A program made the translations under genes and the position numbers. A DNA stretch of 64,000 nucleotides from Stratiolaelaps scimitus (lineage: Eukaryota; Arthropoda; Arachnida; Mesostigmata; Laelapidae): NCBI GenBank assembly GCA_019614645.1, contig JABWDB010000005.1, positions 13,195,001 to 13,259,000 of the forward strand, given 5' to 3'. Below the pieces are notes generated by a model, which saw nothing but the letters and a program-made list of their open reading frames with translations, had not been told where the DNA came from and did not search any database. Each line of letters starts with the position of its first letter. The stretch's first letter is position 1. This document shows, in pieces, positions 35,691-48,200 of the stretch.

Positions 35691-37125
35691 ATGGACAAGC
35701 TCACCGTAATCTCCGGCACATTGTTTCTTAGCGCGAATGTATTCGCAATTCTCAGCCTAATTCTGCCTGAGTGGATCGTCAGTGAAGTTGGAGGTATGAA
35801 CGAACCTCAAATAGCGAATAAATAGGAGTACAATCCAATTCATCTTGAGATGTTATGTCGCCGTCTAGCTAACTCGTGGCGAGGTGACATTCACTAGGTT
35901 ACTTGCTTTTTCACGACAGACCGGCATTGTTAACGTACTAGTCAACTATTTTCAACTACTATCAGTAAATCAGGTGGAACTGAATTTGATGTTTCATCAG
36001 CGAACGATGTATGCAGCCTTTTGACAAAAGCAAATATGACGAACAGAACAATCAGCCGAGCTTTACCGTGATGGCGTTGCCGCCTCTGAGATTGTACGGT
36101 AATAGAATCCCTGACTATTGACTATTTGTTCAGGTGACACTCGTCTGGGACTTCTGCAGACATGCCTGTCGATCAGCGGCCGACCAGGCCTCACCTGTTA
36201 CCCACCGAAACTCCAACCTGAGTGGATGCTCACCCTGGTAAGCTTCGAGAGCTTGTTAATTAGGCTCGTTATTCGCAGACTTAAGCGTTCGTTGCCGAAC
36301 ACCCGCTTTTGCTTCATACAAATCATTAGAAGTAGCTGAAAATCGATTTCGCGTAACGTTTTTTTTTACGCTATTTACGCTGCTGCACGAAACTACGCCA
36401 CGTTCAAGAACCTCAATCAAATCGACCATGTTTCACCCGAGTTTCTCAGTTTCTCTAAATCCATCTGTGCCCTCTCCGCCAAACAGGTTTGCATAATCAT
36501 CGGGTGCATTTGCATCACCGCAACAACGATCCTGTTGGCCATCTCTCATCGAAATCTCGGCATTGTCCACTACGCTCGATGGATGGGATTCGCTGCGATG
36601 GTGAGTTCACGACAACCCAACATATCATATCATAATCCAATGTTTATTCTCGGAACTGCAATATACATACATATGCTTCAATTTGTATTTGCAACATCAA
36701 TTTGTATTTGTGCTGTGTTGGAAAGCAGCCGGAGGCGAAGGGGGAGGCCTGTAACAAAGCTCACAAATGAACATCGCATAGGCCAGCTTCGATGACTCGC
36801 TCAACTGCTATCGAGAAATCGATTTTGTAGAAGTATGATATCTTTGAAGTCGGTGTCCTCGGTAGAATCCATTACATCATGTGCATATATGTTCATTCAA
36901 AAATTTGACTCGCTCCTCCTGTTTGTCACTGCCGTCTAGGTGCTATTCTGCGTGGCAGCGGTCGTTTTTCCCGTGGGATTCGGCACAGAGCAGATCGGCG
37001 GCGAAGCATACCAGTTGCCGTCGTCACACCAGGTCGGCATCTCGTACATCCTGTTCATTCTCGCCCTTTGGGTGACCGTCATCTCTGAGCTGTTTGCAGG
37101 CAAAGTGTGCATGCCCCACTTCTGA
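35691..37125 (+). CDS. MOSMO: Modulator of Smoothened protein, four exons
   Basis: MOSMO (also known as C16orf52 or Attenuator of Hedgehog) is a small four-pass membrane protein of the claudin-like superfamily. In vertebrates it works with the MEGF8-MGRN1 ubiquitin ligase to lower cell-surface Smoothened and restrain Hedgehog signalling. Coding exons are 35691-35793, 36134-36237, 36487-36600 and 36940-37125; all introns are GT-AG and the phases join, giving 168 codons and a TGA stop. Human MOSMO is 167 residues. Visible hallmarks are the opening MDKLTVISGTLFLSANVFAI, a Cys-containing first loop (LLQTC...LTCYPPKLQPEWM), HYARWMGFAAMVLFCVAAVV, the extracellular VGGE-like EQIGGEAYQLP and the ending LFAGKVCMPHF. 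Hydrophobic segments lie near residues 5-27, 67-88, 103-125 and 140-162. The start was chosen because it matches the family N-terminus exactly. Whether the Hedgehog role holds in this lineage is inference. Confidence 0.95.
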
Positions 37126-37550
37126 GTGTGCCGGCAAGCCTAGGCCACGCAGGCGCTTCATCGGGCCTACTATCAGATGATGATTGTGACGATGATGATA
37201 GTTAATATAATTGTGCAAAAAAGAAGGCACAGTACGGTGAAGTACAGACAACAGTGTGAATTGTTCAGGTAGTGGCATACAATCCACCAATGAGTTGAAT
37301 GAATTGGTGATCATGAGTCAACTAATGATGCAGGAATTGTTGTATATATTTAGTCATAGCGGCGTAATTACTTCGCCAACCTATTGAGCACAGTGGCCAC
37401 ACACATTGTGAATGTTCTCTGTATGATAATGACGATGCAGATAACTGTTCCGAGTTTAACGAGAAATGATAACTGCGTATCAACGTGCGTCGAATGGCTG
37501 TGTGTATCAAGCTGTATAAATGTGAGCCATTAAACTGTCAAAGTATATGT

Positions 37551-37575
37551 ATATATATATATATATATATATACA
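37551..37575. repeat. (AT)n microsatellite in probable MOSMO 3' UTR
   Basis: An AT run flanked by TATG and CATA, about 430 bp past the MOSMO stop and 45 bp before a canonical poly(A) signal, so it is probably transcribed in the 3' UTR. Confidence 0.7.
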
Positions 37576-37619
37576 TATATGCTGTGCTCTGAAATTACCT
37601 AGGAGGAAGCACTGACTAT

Positions 37620-37625
37620 AATAAA
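37620..37625 (+). terminator. Candidate poly(A) signal for MOSMO
   Basis: A canonical AATAAA hexamer lies about 495 bp after the MOSMO stop, followed by a T/G-containing stretch (CACTTGTTGTGTCTTG) suited to a downstream element. An ATTAAA earlier at about 37532 is an alternative. Confidence 0.4.
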
Positions 37626-37639
37626 TGAACTTTTTCACA

Positions 37640-40600
37640 CCACTTGTTGTGTCTTGAATTGTTCAAAACGAAAATACTAACCGATCACCTACGATGCAAT
37701 AACGGGAAGACAAAGGTTGATCCAACTACAGTTCGGGTACGGTGGTCTTATGTGTCTGCAGTCGGGGAAAAATGTCGAAACCGTTTTTATCCTAGACTTA
37801 AAACGATGAGAGAAGAACAAGTTACAGCTGAGGCGGATGCTGCTTCAATTGTAACCCTGTTACCCAACTGTAACTTATGCCTCGTATAAGGATGGGGATG
37901 AGAAGTTAAGACAGGTAAGATGTACCACCATTCCATATGCTACAATAAAGACCACTTAAACCTTGTTCCTGATTTTCTAGCCGAAGGCTGAACATGAATA
38001 TAGTGCTCGAATTGTCACTGAGACAATGGGAGACACAGTGTAATCTATGGCTTGAGGTTCCGCAGCCGTGATCAATGGCGTCTTTTGCTGTATTTCCCAA
38101 TCAGTGCGTTCGGCTCGCAACTAGAGAATTTGCGCGGTGCCACCGATTGGCAATATTTCTGCGAACGTAATGCTCGGGTCCAGGGGTTGCAGGAACTGAG
38201 TCCAGGAGTTGACTACGAGTCAACACAGATTCACTCGGTCCGACGTATATATCTTATATCTTCCAGACGGACTGTAGAAGCTGCTACGAATACGCTAGTA
38301 ATTGCTTTTATTGATCAGAAGGTCGACCGAAGAACGACTTATTCCAACGTACACCATCTATAAATGTGCACAATATCGCACAATTTTCAATCAATAAAAT
38401 TCAGCGCATAGGCGCAATGCGGCAAATTCCCTCCATTCAAACCTCAAGCTCGCGCGTTATCTAATATGATGAAACAAATCTATGACGTTCAATTCCTTGT
38501 TGAATCCTTTGTAATTCAGGAGGCACTTGCTCGAGCGTGATGCACTTTAATGTCCATTTTAACTAACTCATCGTCTGCAACGACTGTTCAATAAACATCT
38601 ATAAACCGTTTGCGTACAGCTGGAGTAGTCGAGCTTGTTATTATTCCTATTGAGTGGGCGAGACTGTGTGCGAGAGATCCTGAAACGGTGTCATGAAGCG
38701 CCATAACGAGGGCCGCTATACGGAAATAAATCAAATTTCTTCTCCACAAACGTAATTGCCTAAAATTGTAGCATCGTTTTTTTGATCCTGCTGTGCGTGA
38801 CACTGCTCTTCCACATGCACGGAGTCCTGGCCAAAGAGCCGGCCCCGCGCGCAACGCTCCTCGAGCGGGATGGTTCACTTCGGCGTAACTTACGTGTTCA
38901 TACCTAGCAATCATTGGAGACATCGATCGATTTCCCTGCTGCTCGTCGTGCGCTTAGCTTTGTTGTAGCTTAGCCACTGCGAAGACGATTACAGAACGAC
39001 TTCGAACTCGTTTTTTTGTTCGCTTACATTACACATTATATTAGTTACATTAGTTACATTACATTGAGTGTGTTACTCTAAGCTTCTCCCAGCGTCTGCC
39101 ATTCCGCTCCGGGTGCCAACTAGTGAAGCTCATCTTTTGCTTAGTTAAGGCCTCTCAGAGTCCGAGTATACTCGGATGCCAAGCATCTGAGGGTGTCCGA
39201 TTCAGAAAAGGGAACGGTTGAGTGGTTTGTCTCAGGTTCATCCCGGCCTCGTTCACTGTCGGCGCCGCTAGACCTGATGAACACATTTGAGAAGTAGGAG
39301 TTTATTAAAAAGTTTATTAAGTTTATAAAAAAGATTATACAAAGATGCCTTCAATTCGGTATCGTACTCCACCTCTTGCTTCGTGAGATGTTGTTGTTAT
39401 GTACTTTGTGCAGTGTTAAAGCGTAGCATGTACACATCGTATATAAGGTGACGACTACTCGGAGCAATTGTTGCTAAACGCATGCTCAATGACTATACAC
39501 ACACTCTTACCTCAACATTCAATGCTGCGGCAATCATTAACCACGGCCATATTACAACAAGCTGCATTTTAGGAAGGTGTCCTACGCGTTAACCTATCTC
39601 ACATGTGTACTGATATTGTGTACTGTAATTGGCTGACTGGGAATTCACATTGTTATTTTGGAAGCAAGCACACATCGTTTTGCCCATACATATAGTAAAT
39701 AGAGTAACTTATAGTTCAGTATTATTATTATTATTATTACTATAATTAGACCGGTAAAATTGCAGCTCCTTTAATAAACCAAAAAAACCTTTACCTTTAC
39801 CCTCCACGATAAAAAAAAGACCCTTCACATTGTGCACACGCCAATGTGAACCTGCTAACGTAGCTTACGTTCAACAATTCCACGCATTTGTTGTTGTTGT
39901 TGTTGTTGCTGCTGCTGTCGTTGTTACTCTTTGTGTACTCGAGGCTATCTATCTTCAAATCATGTAGAGAGATCGATCGGTATTAGCCAAATTTCCGGCT
40001 TCAGTCTGGGGAAAAATGTAAATGATCACTTTCGGCCTGGCCACAAAATTCAGTTTGGTTCGTTGTTTCAATTGTGCCGTTGACTAGAGTCACATTCGGC
40101 TCGATCGAAATCAAAACGCCACCGGGCAGCTGTGTCCAATATATTTTCGCATGCCGAGTACCCGAGCGTGTTTATGACAATACGCTAGCGTTCTGATCCC
40201 TCATCCCTCGACACCAGGAGCAATTTGGAGCCGCCCTGATAACGCAGCGGTATGCGTGTTGCTGTTGTTTTGCTGTATCAGCTGTTCTGTTTGGGCGTGG
40301 ACAAAGAAGCAAACGCCGATGGTACGGATACGAATATTCTTCATTTCAGCTTTTCTAGTCGAATAGAAAGTCGGCTTTGGCCATCTGCTTTGTTATATCG
40401 ACCGCTGCTGTCGCTCGAATGATTTCGCTTGGTATAACATTATCACCCATGTATCGAACAGTATCGAACGCGTTGTCGAACTGTGGGCTACTCAAGCTTG
40501 CTGTCGTTGATGGGCGGTGACCACGCTGACAGTGCTCGAACGAGGCGAAAAAGCCAGAGTATTGCACAGGGCTATGGAGCTATCTATACACTGCAATGGC

Positions 40601-42600
40601 GGATAGTGAACGCCTTAGTAAAACGATACACATCCGCACACCAGAGGGATTCATTCAACGATGTTTATCGCGTACAGTCGCAAGCTTTGTACGGCTCTGC
40701 TACCGCCACGGGCTTTGTTCTACACCGAGAACATGAATGATGTGCTGTTGCATCTTGGTAGTATGTGGTCAAATGATGACGGCTAAAAGGCTAGCCTGCC
40801 TCGTGCGTTGGATAGGTTATCGGCGAACGTTTGCTGAATTTATTCGATTAAAATCAACGGGCTGTTGAAGATTGCTTCAACATGGTGGACAGTGCCGTGT
40901 TATTTTGGCTTCGATCAAGCTGTGGCAGCATTGCTTGTACTTGACATTTGTTTTACTGGCCAGCCAGCATGAAACATCGAATCTGTTCATTTTATTTCAA
41001 GACAATAAGTTTTGTGTTTCGCCATGTTGTTTCGATGCTGTTTGAAATATTATATTATAGGTTGAATCCAATGAACGCGACAGGATACGATGAGGAGCTG
41101 TTACATTATGGGTTAGAAATGGGATTATCTGTGCTATGCGCTGGTAATACCACCATCAATTCGTTGTTACAATTGTCTGTATAGAATAATATACATTTAT
41201 ATTTCCCCCTATCTATGTGTAGCTATAATGGGCATATATATATATAAATGTGGATATACATATATATATATATATGTATTCAATGCTTGACGTAGACGTT
41301 GAGTGACGCCAATCCAGCCCGCTGGTCTAGCGGGCCCAGCCTGCGGTGGGGCGAGTTATCGAGCGAAAAGATGGCTTCGCCCAAGCGTGAGTCCGCGCCT
41401 CTCCCGACGACATTCGCTTGAAATCCCAACGATTGTGGGCTGTGTTCGCGATCGACACCGTTCACAAGCGTCGTTATGAGCAAGGCTTCTTGCCGAGAAG
41501 TAGCGTGGGCGACGCTCGTTTGCATCGTCACTAGGGGTCGCTGCAATAGCCGACGCTGCCCGCTGAACTCGCCTCCGACAAAAGCCGATGAGTGCCTCCG
41601 AGCCGCTGCGTAGTTGAGCAGCGAGCGAACACTTCAATCCGAACCTCGGTCGTGTTAGGACCTCTTAGGCAGCACGAAGAGCAATGTTACGTAGCTGAGC
41701 CGGTAAGTGCATTCGTTTCTTGGCGTCCACCTTCACTCTTCTCCCGTTCAACAGGAGAGAAAAAAAAGCGCCGGTTTCTACTGTGTGGAAATGCGGGCGA
41801 GTAACACTCCTCATTAGTTAATACACTAGCACTTTGCAACGAAATCACTATTTTGGCTGCAAGTGGTAATTAACTTGAGCGAATGTAGGCTGCACCCATT
41901 GTACACTTCTGAGGTGGCACACCGAGTTAGGCCTAGCGAGACGCGTAGCTTGACGGGGTCTACCGCTACTGATTGACGCTCCCGACTTTGAGAGCTGAGT
42001 TGTCTCAGCTTGCATCGGGCGTTCAGTGCTGGCTCGATATGCTGGAATATTGCCGTTTTTCTACGTTTCAGTTAAAACACAGAACAATTTTGTGGTTTTC
42101 CCTATTGCATTGGAATAGCGATGGCGTCTCGTCCAGCATTAACAGCTGCAGTAGCTTCGCTTGATTTACCTTGAAAGTATATTTCGCACCAATGTTGCAT
42201 ACGTTTTTACCGCATTGGGGTGCTTGTACATGCGCTGCATAGTGCACCGATATAGTTCTACAGAGTTTCTTGGAGCACTTTTTTGCTCGTTGTTCGTTTG
42301 GCGTCTGACGCTTCCATGGAGCGAGCTCAATTAGAATCGAGGCCTAACTCATTTCACATATAGTCCAATATTGCTAGCATCCCATTTGGTATTGACCAAG
42401 TAATCAATTGGCATATGATCCAATTCTCGTGCGCTGTTTATCAAAAAAAGTTCGTGCGCAAAACGTGAATATAGGACGCGACCAGCCACTGACGCCGTTT
42501 AGGCTTGGTGTTGCCTTAGGCCTAACGACTTATCTCAAGCCCAAGCTAATAGCCATCGGTGCTCTCAATGGGATTTGTGTAGCTTAGCTTTCGCTTAGGT
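37640..42600. other. Intergenic stretch between MOSMO and the BTB gene
   Basis: No confident gene. An open frame of 111 codons on the minus strand (38588-38923) and a hydrophobic plus-strand stretch near 38777-38905 overlap each other and have no supporting start or splice signals. Repeats here are (ATT)n near 39721-39739, (TTG)n/(CTG)n near 39890-39918, TTACATTA repeats near 39024-39064 and AT runs near 41235-41275. The right part probably includes promoter and 5' UTR of the BTB gene. Confidence 0.4.
39751..39805 (+). mobile_element. SINE family A, 3' tail fragment
   Basis: Here the tail reads on the plus strand: GCAGCTCCTTTAATAAACC, an A-run, then CCTTTACCTTTACCC. The order of AATAAA motif followed by CTTTACC repeats matches the tails of the full copies at 14629 and 28223 and confirms these as the 3' end of the element. 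Confidence 0.65.
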
Positions 42601-42707
42601 TCTAGTGTGCCTCGACATCGGTATTGACGCGTTGAGGTTACATCTTTCGCCAAGAAAGAGAACGAGTCTAGAGTTAACTAACCCATTCGTCATTCGCTCA
42701 ATTTCAG

Positions 42708-42733
42708 GAGGAGGCACAAATAAGGCTGTCAAG
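42708..42733 (+). promoter_or_regulatory. 5' UTR segment of BTB gene after an acceptor
   Basis: A splice acceptor (CAATTTCAG) precedes 26 nt of leader before the BTB ATG, whose context AAGATGG is favourable. The open frame continues upstream through the acceptor, but the residues there do not resemble BTB proteins; this supports starting at 42734 with an upstream non-coding exon. Confidence 0.5.
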
Positions 42734-44024
42734 ATGGGCAGCACAGCTCAGCAGTTTTGCTTAAAATGGAACAATCACCAAGCGAACATGCTTGCCGTGT
42801 TCGACCGGTTACTCGGCAGCAAGAGCTTAGTCGACGTAACGCTCGGATGCGAGGGCCGGCAGGTGAAGGCCCACAAGGTGGTGCTCTCGGCATGCAGTCC
42901 CTTCTTTGAGGGCCTGTTCACCGAGAATCCCTGCAAGCACCCCATTGTGATACTAAAGGACATCCGATACGCAGATCTCAAAGCCTTAGTAGAGTTCATG
43001 TACAAAGGCGAGGTGAACGTAGTTCAGGAACAGCTACCAACATTACTGAAGACAGCCGAGGCCCTGAAGATCAAGGGTCTCGCGGAGGTAACTGGCGAAA
43101 CGAAGGATGAAGGTGGCAGCAGTAACAACAGCCAACAGCAAACGCGGTCCGCCGCGAACGCTACACCCCGTCCCGAGTCACCGAACTCAGCGAGGCGGAA
43201 AAGACAACGGGCGCGCCGGAGGAGCACGGACTCCGTGGGCGGTGGCGGTGGCGACGGCCTATCCGACTCGGAAGAGTCGGTGCCGAAAACCAGCCGCACA
43301 GACCTTCACGATGAGTCCTCGATGGACGGTGCATCATCGCACGATGACGGATCTCAGGCCTCCCTACAGCGTGGAAGTAAGAAGGAGACCGCCCCTGTAC
43401 AAACAAATGTAGATAGCACCTCGTCCCCGGCGTCTGCCAGCGCCTCGGCCAAGAGCAGTCGATCGGTTGACCAAACGTTGACGACCAGCAAGTCGGCCGC
43501 CAATTCCAATGGCCAGATACAGTTGTCGAAAGATAGCGGTGGTGGCGATTTTGAGCCCAGCCGTTTATTGGAAGCGTCGATGACAACTGACCAAGGCGGC
43601 GACGACTCGACTGACAACCTCAATAACACGACCGGACCGGACAACAACTCGACCAACAACGAACTGGGTAAGTTTCATTTTGTTGATCAGCTAACAAGAT
43701 CAGCCATACCAATATATATATATATGTATGTATATATGATGTATATGTACAATCGACATACCCGAATACTAATTTTGTCCGTTTGTTCGTTCTTCCGTCC
43801 GTCCGTCTGTGTCGTGTCTCATCGTTTTCGAACAGATATCAAACCTCTGATCACCTTGGACGAAGGCGGGGCGACGCCAGCAGGGGCAATTGTTCCTGCC
43901 TCTGCTGCGGCCGCCGCCGCCGCCCTTGCGGGAGCTGATGCGTTGTCTTCCCTTTTTCCCCAGGGAGCGAGTGCGGCCGCAGCTCTTGCGGGGACCTCGT
44001 TCCAAAATAGCCCACCGAGTCACG
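42734..44024 (+). CDS. BTB/POZ nuclear factor, first two coding exons
   Basis: Coding exons are 42734-43667 and 43836-44024, joined across a GT-AG intron (donor GTAAGT), both junctions in phase 1. This gives 374 codons before a donor GTACGT at 44025; later exons are not placed, so the C-terminus is missing. Residues 1-120 are a BTB/POZ domain: QFCLKWNNH, DVTLGCEG, AHKVVLSACSPFF, NPCKHPI, EFMYKGEVNV, LKIKGLAEV. This is the arthropod Lola/Bric-a-brac/Broad/Tramtrack group, nearest Bab in the ENPCKHP...LVEFMYKGE region. BTB domains dimerise and recruit chromatin partners. A Ser/Gln-rich linker follows, with a basic nuclear-localisation-like stretch RRKRQRARRR at residues 154-163. Exon 2 starts DIKPLITLDEGG and runs into Ala-rich sequence. 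In this group the 3' exons usually encode zinc-finger or Psq DNA-binding domains, often alternatively spliced. Which member this is stays open. Confidence 0.88.
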
Positions 44025-44900
44025 GTACGTACTGCGCCGCGTCGCCAGCGAGAGCGATCAGCAGCAGATCGCCGCAGGTAGAGCCTCGCCGTGTTGGGCC
44101 TTGTACGTTGGAACCTCGCGAGGTGGAAGCCGGTTGACCACAACGCGCGCGCACACCGCCTGCTTGACCCTTCGTGCCGCGTGTTGGGTGATACCAGCCA
44201 ACCTCCCCGATGGTTTTTTCCGACGCGTACGATCTCGCGATGTCTGCTGAACGCTCGTCAATGCACTAACTGCTAAACCACCCCACAACTCCCTACTCTC
44301 CCCCTCTGTCTCTATCCTATAACCACTACTACTACCGACTTGCATGAACCTGAATGTTGTTTGCCCTCTGAAAACCTCTATCTGAAAACTCGACTCTACT
44401 GAAAACCAGCCCTGCCTCGCGCGGGGATACTGGGTAACATCCTCTTCCGGCCGCGGTTGGGAACAACCGCGCGCCTTTTTGAACGTGAGCTTTGTGTTTT
44501 GCTGCCGCCGCCGACGACGATCCGGAGAAAACGGATGAAGTTACACGAAGATTGTTTCGAAGAGGAGGTACCATCTTGCAGACTCTTGGTAACAGACAGC
44601 CACAGCGAAACGCAGACACTGTGAAGAACACACACGATTCGCTCCGCTTAACACACACGGGTAACAGACGAAACAGGACAAGGAACTTTTTGGTCAGGGC
44701 TAGTGACCGAAAACAGGCCTCTCAGCAAGCCCGTGGTAAGTTGCTCCTTCTGTCGAGGGTAAGAGATGTTGGGCGTAACTCGACGACGAGGATGGACGCG
44801 ATTCTACGGTGGAGAAGCGATAACGAAAAATAAATCTCTGATGATGATGAGCCAATATCCAAATCTGAATGTTGTCTTTTAGGTAGCTTAGATTAGGGTT
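44025..44900. other. Sequence downstream of BTB exon 2
   Basis: This is intron or terminal exon of the BTB gene. An acceptor-like GCCGCAG at 44070-44076 would keep phase and open a 60-odd codon basic, Cys-containing tail ending at 44276, but the peptide matches nothing I know. A second open frame (44492-44833) is arginine-rich and ends at an AATAAA (44829-44834). No C2H2 zinc finger or Psq helix was seen. Confidence 0.3.
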
Positions 44901-45338
44901 AACGTAAGAATTAGCTTGAGGAAATTTCATTTAATTTCTATCTAGAGCAAGGTATAGTATGGGTGGAGGAGTGACCTGGTTAGAAAAGACCTGGTTACCA
45001 CTATGGGCGGTTGCCATGAAGGCCACTAACATCACACTAAGATTTGTGATCGTGTCTTCGGTCTCGAAAAAGCTGTGTTGGCTGGGATATGGTTATCGAC
45101 GGCCATTGCTTATTTAGGCTGGGTAGTTAAAATTAAGTCTCCGAAGATGCAATGCTCCTGAGGAAGCAATGCTGTATGTGCCGAGGCGTAAGATAGAAGG
45201 CATGTACTTGAGAATCATGCATGCTGTTTGGGTTCCACGTATATGGTTCCCCATATTAGGTACCTATTGTACAGCACAAAAATTGCAGAAGTGCTTGTAA
45301 ACAGTAGAAAAAAAACTAAAATTTGATTGAAAGTAGTT

Positions 45339-45788
45339 TCAATTTATAATTAATTCGTTCGCCGCGGTTCGCTTCCTGTGGTGCTGACCGACAGTTGCCT
45401 GCTCGGAAACGACACTAGTTTTGATTTGTACCCATCCAGAAGCACACTCCGAGTGGTCTGCGTGACAAACACACATCTTTTTGAGTGCCTCGTTGCCATA
45501 GACAGACACCACAATTTGTGACCGCCGCTTCGATCCCCAGAAATTGTCGTTCACCTGGGACACAGTTAACACGCATTGCTCTGCCGTAACATACATGTAG
45601 TACATAGGTCTGTTGACGAAAGGGCTAGATGTTTCCAGGACGATCGATATGGTAAGCCGTCGAAGCAATGCTGCATGACAGCGGCACCGAAACCTGACTT
45701 GAAAATTCGAGCTAAAGGTCCACTCTGAAAAAAGGCGACACCAGCAGCAATGTATTGCTCCCACGAGTTGAAACTCACGACGTGTCAA
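45339..45788 (-). other. Unassigned 149-codon open frame
   Basis: An uninterrupted minus-strand frame runs to a TGA at 45339-45341. The second half (PMYYMYVTAEQCVLTVSQVN ... QIVVSVYGNEALKKMCVCHA) has alternating hydrophobic residues like beta strands and several cysteines. A TTTTTTCAG acceptor lies inside, so the true start of an exon could be near 45725. I recognise no family. It could be a terminal exon of an unplaced minus-strand gene or a chance frame. Confidence 0.2.
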
Positions 45789-45812
45789 TTTCTCATTATC
45801 GTCATCGTCATT

Positions 45813-45848
45813 AAGACCCTAGTGTAGTAAAGACCCTAGCGTAGTAAA
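45813..45848. repeat. Short tandem repeat, 17-18 bp unit twice
   Basis: The unit AAGACCCTAG(T/C)GTAGTAA occurs twice in direct tandem with a single substitution. Confidence 0.7.
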
Positions 45849-45899
45849 CACGTGACGTTTACCGCTGTAAATATGCTTCGCTTCGCGGCTCTCACGACC

Positions 45900-48200
45900 A
45901 TTTTCGAGGTAGTAATCACAAACGCAGGTCGTACCTGTAATTTTCCACGATTCATTACTCCGTACACCCAGCTCAAGTGTCTAGGGTGGCCGTTCAAAGT
46001 GTAGGAAGGATTAGAGGGCTTACAAGGGACGCACCAAACTCATGTATGTATTGGGGACGTGGAAGCATACGACGCATGCCTATGCACGATCTATCAGTTA
46101 AACAGGCTTCATTGAGTAGGAAATAAAGCGCCCGATAATCCCTTACGCCTGGCCGGTATTACCAATCGCTCGCACGAGCCACCGCCCCAGAACAGTCCTC
46201 GAAGCAACACTGCGACAAAGCGGTAGCAAGGTCTACCATAGAGGGACAATAGCTAGAGCATGAAATAAATATGCATCACATATCTTCTAGGCGACGTGGA
46301 AGCGTTGACGTCAAATGTGTTTGCATATTAATTATTCATCATCAAAGCTTCTATTGAAAAACAGATAGGGGTGCTTGTTTCCGATCGAAATTAGTGGCGG
46401 AAAGCAAACAAACGAACGTAGATGTGTCCCATTTGCGTCGCAGCACTGAGCCTAAGCGGTAAGTGGCGGTCCAATGGTAAGAACAATGGGTGACAACGGA
46501 TATCTGGCGGTAAATCACCAAATATCCAACTCAAGAGCAGAATAAACCTACACTATGAGCCATTGTTGGGTAGAGAGGATACAGTCGTTGTGGTCAAACC
46601 GTGATCGTTCTAACAGTATATTGAGTGAAAAAAATGCAACCGAGACTGAGTTTGCTAAGCTCGCTTACATTTTGCTACGCAGCGTATTGAACATACAGCA
46701 GAAATAATCCGCATCCCATTGTTGATAAGGATCGAATCACCAAACGATGTATTTGAATCATGCTTAAATGAGGTTAAGTCTAAATTTATCTAAGCTTAGC
46801 ATGTGTCGAAATACGAACTGCTCGATCAAATTCAGTGGCTACATTTCGCAGATTCCAAATGACCACTGTGTTATTTAGACAGCTAACCAGCCGCTTGGAG
46901 CGGTTGATCAATTTCGTGTGATACAGATGCTGCGGTTTCAACCTCATATGGAGTTTGTAAGAGGATGATATCCAATATTACCGCAGACATGCCTATGTCG
47001 CAATCAACCTTATCATACAATACAACAATGGGGTACAACTCCACTTCTCCAACAAACTGAAGCACAACTTCAATAGTATCAATGTGCTTCATGCTAGTTC
47101 AATGTATATATATATACGCATTGAGAAACGTTTCAAAATCAATGTTATCATTCAGTGAATGCACACTTGCTTACCTGGACTGGGTAATCCGCCTTTATAC
47201 AATAACATTACGCACCCTTATTGCGTCTGGCGCTCATCTCATCCGGTCTCGTTTGCTGGAAAAACTCGACATTCGCCGAAATTTACATACATATATGGTG
47301 CTCCCAATTGGGCCATTCAGTGGCTGACTCATACCGCGTGCTCGCATGTAATCAGCATTATCGATTCTGGATATACGAACTTTTCGGGGAAGCTCGCTGC
47401 GATTTCTAAAACTCGCCCGCTAATTGCATTGATACGACACTATCTTTTGCCGATAAATATTCATAAATAGCTCGTATCTAATACTTAATGTGCTCACTAT
47501 TCTAATAACAGAATCGTGTCGATAAATCGCGAGATGATTAAATTAAATGTTGAATGGTTGAATTATTATGTTTTAATAATAAAACATGGTTTTACGTTTT
47601 AATGGCATCACAAATAGCATTTTCGTGCTCCACAATCATCGATATTTCACAAACTAAATCGAGTGTAAGTATGCAATATCACTGGCAACGCATTCGAAGC
47701 AACTTGAACTATGTCCGTGAATTGCGAGACAAGGGCATCAATTTTTGCTGATTCAGAGGCGGAGAATACTAAACGCTTAGGAAAACTGAGGGGATGACTT
47801 TGCTTATGACGATTAGTTGTGGGAACGTGATTCGACCACCACGTGGTTCGTTATATTGGACTCGTGGCTGTATTGACTTGAATGTTGCTTGCCTGGTTTT
47901 TATGGCGTCTAGCACTGAATTGCCATTTGTGTGCATCAAACCTGAAAAGAACTTCGCACTGTGAAAGACAACAGACATGCAGCAGCGCTTCACGTCATGG
48001 CAGTTCCGTAAAACGCACTGCGACAAAGAACGTGAAAAAAGTGAGGTGAGAGACTGTTTGGTGTACAAACCTCGACGGAGTGGTAGGTAACCGAAAAGTG
48101 ACATGAACATCCCAGAATGTGAACAATATTGGTAGAATTAAGATCCATTCGGGTTCACGGGCTGACCTCAATGACTGGGCCGGAATAACAGGTTCACGGC
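45900..48200. other. Non-coding stretch, no gene recognised
   Basis: Neither strand shows a frame with recognisable conservation. The sequence is AT-rich and mostly unique, with few microsatellites. Confidence 0.4.

Noticed and set aside
38777..38905. Plus-strand stretch with a hydrophobic, signal-peptide-like run followed by a short basic tail
   Set aside because: It has an upstream in-frame stop, no ATG before the hydrophobic run and only a weak acceptor; the opposite strand is equally open. Not enough to call a secreted peptide.
42605..42733. Upstream extension of the BTB open frame to an earlier start
   Set aside because: A clear splice acceptor interrupts it and the residues do not resemble any BTB protein; the ATG at 42734 gives the family-typical N-terminus.
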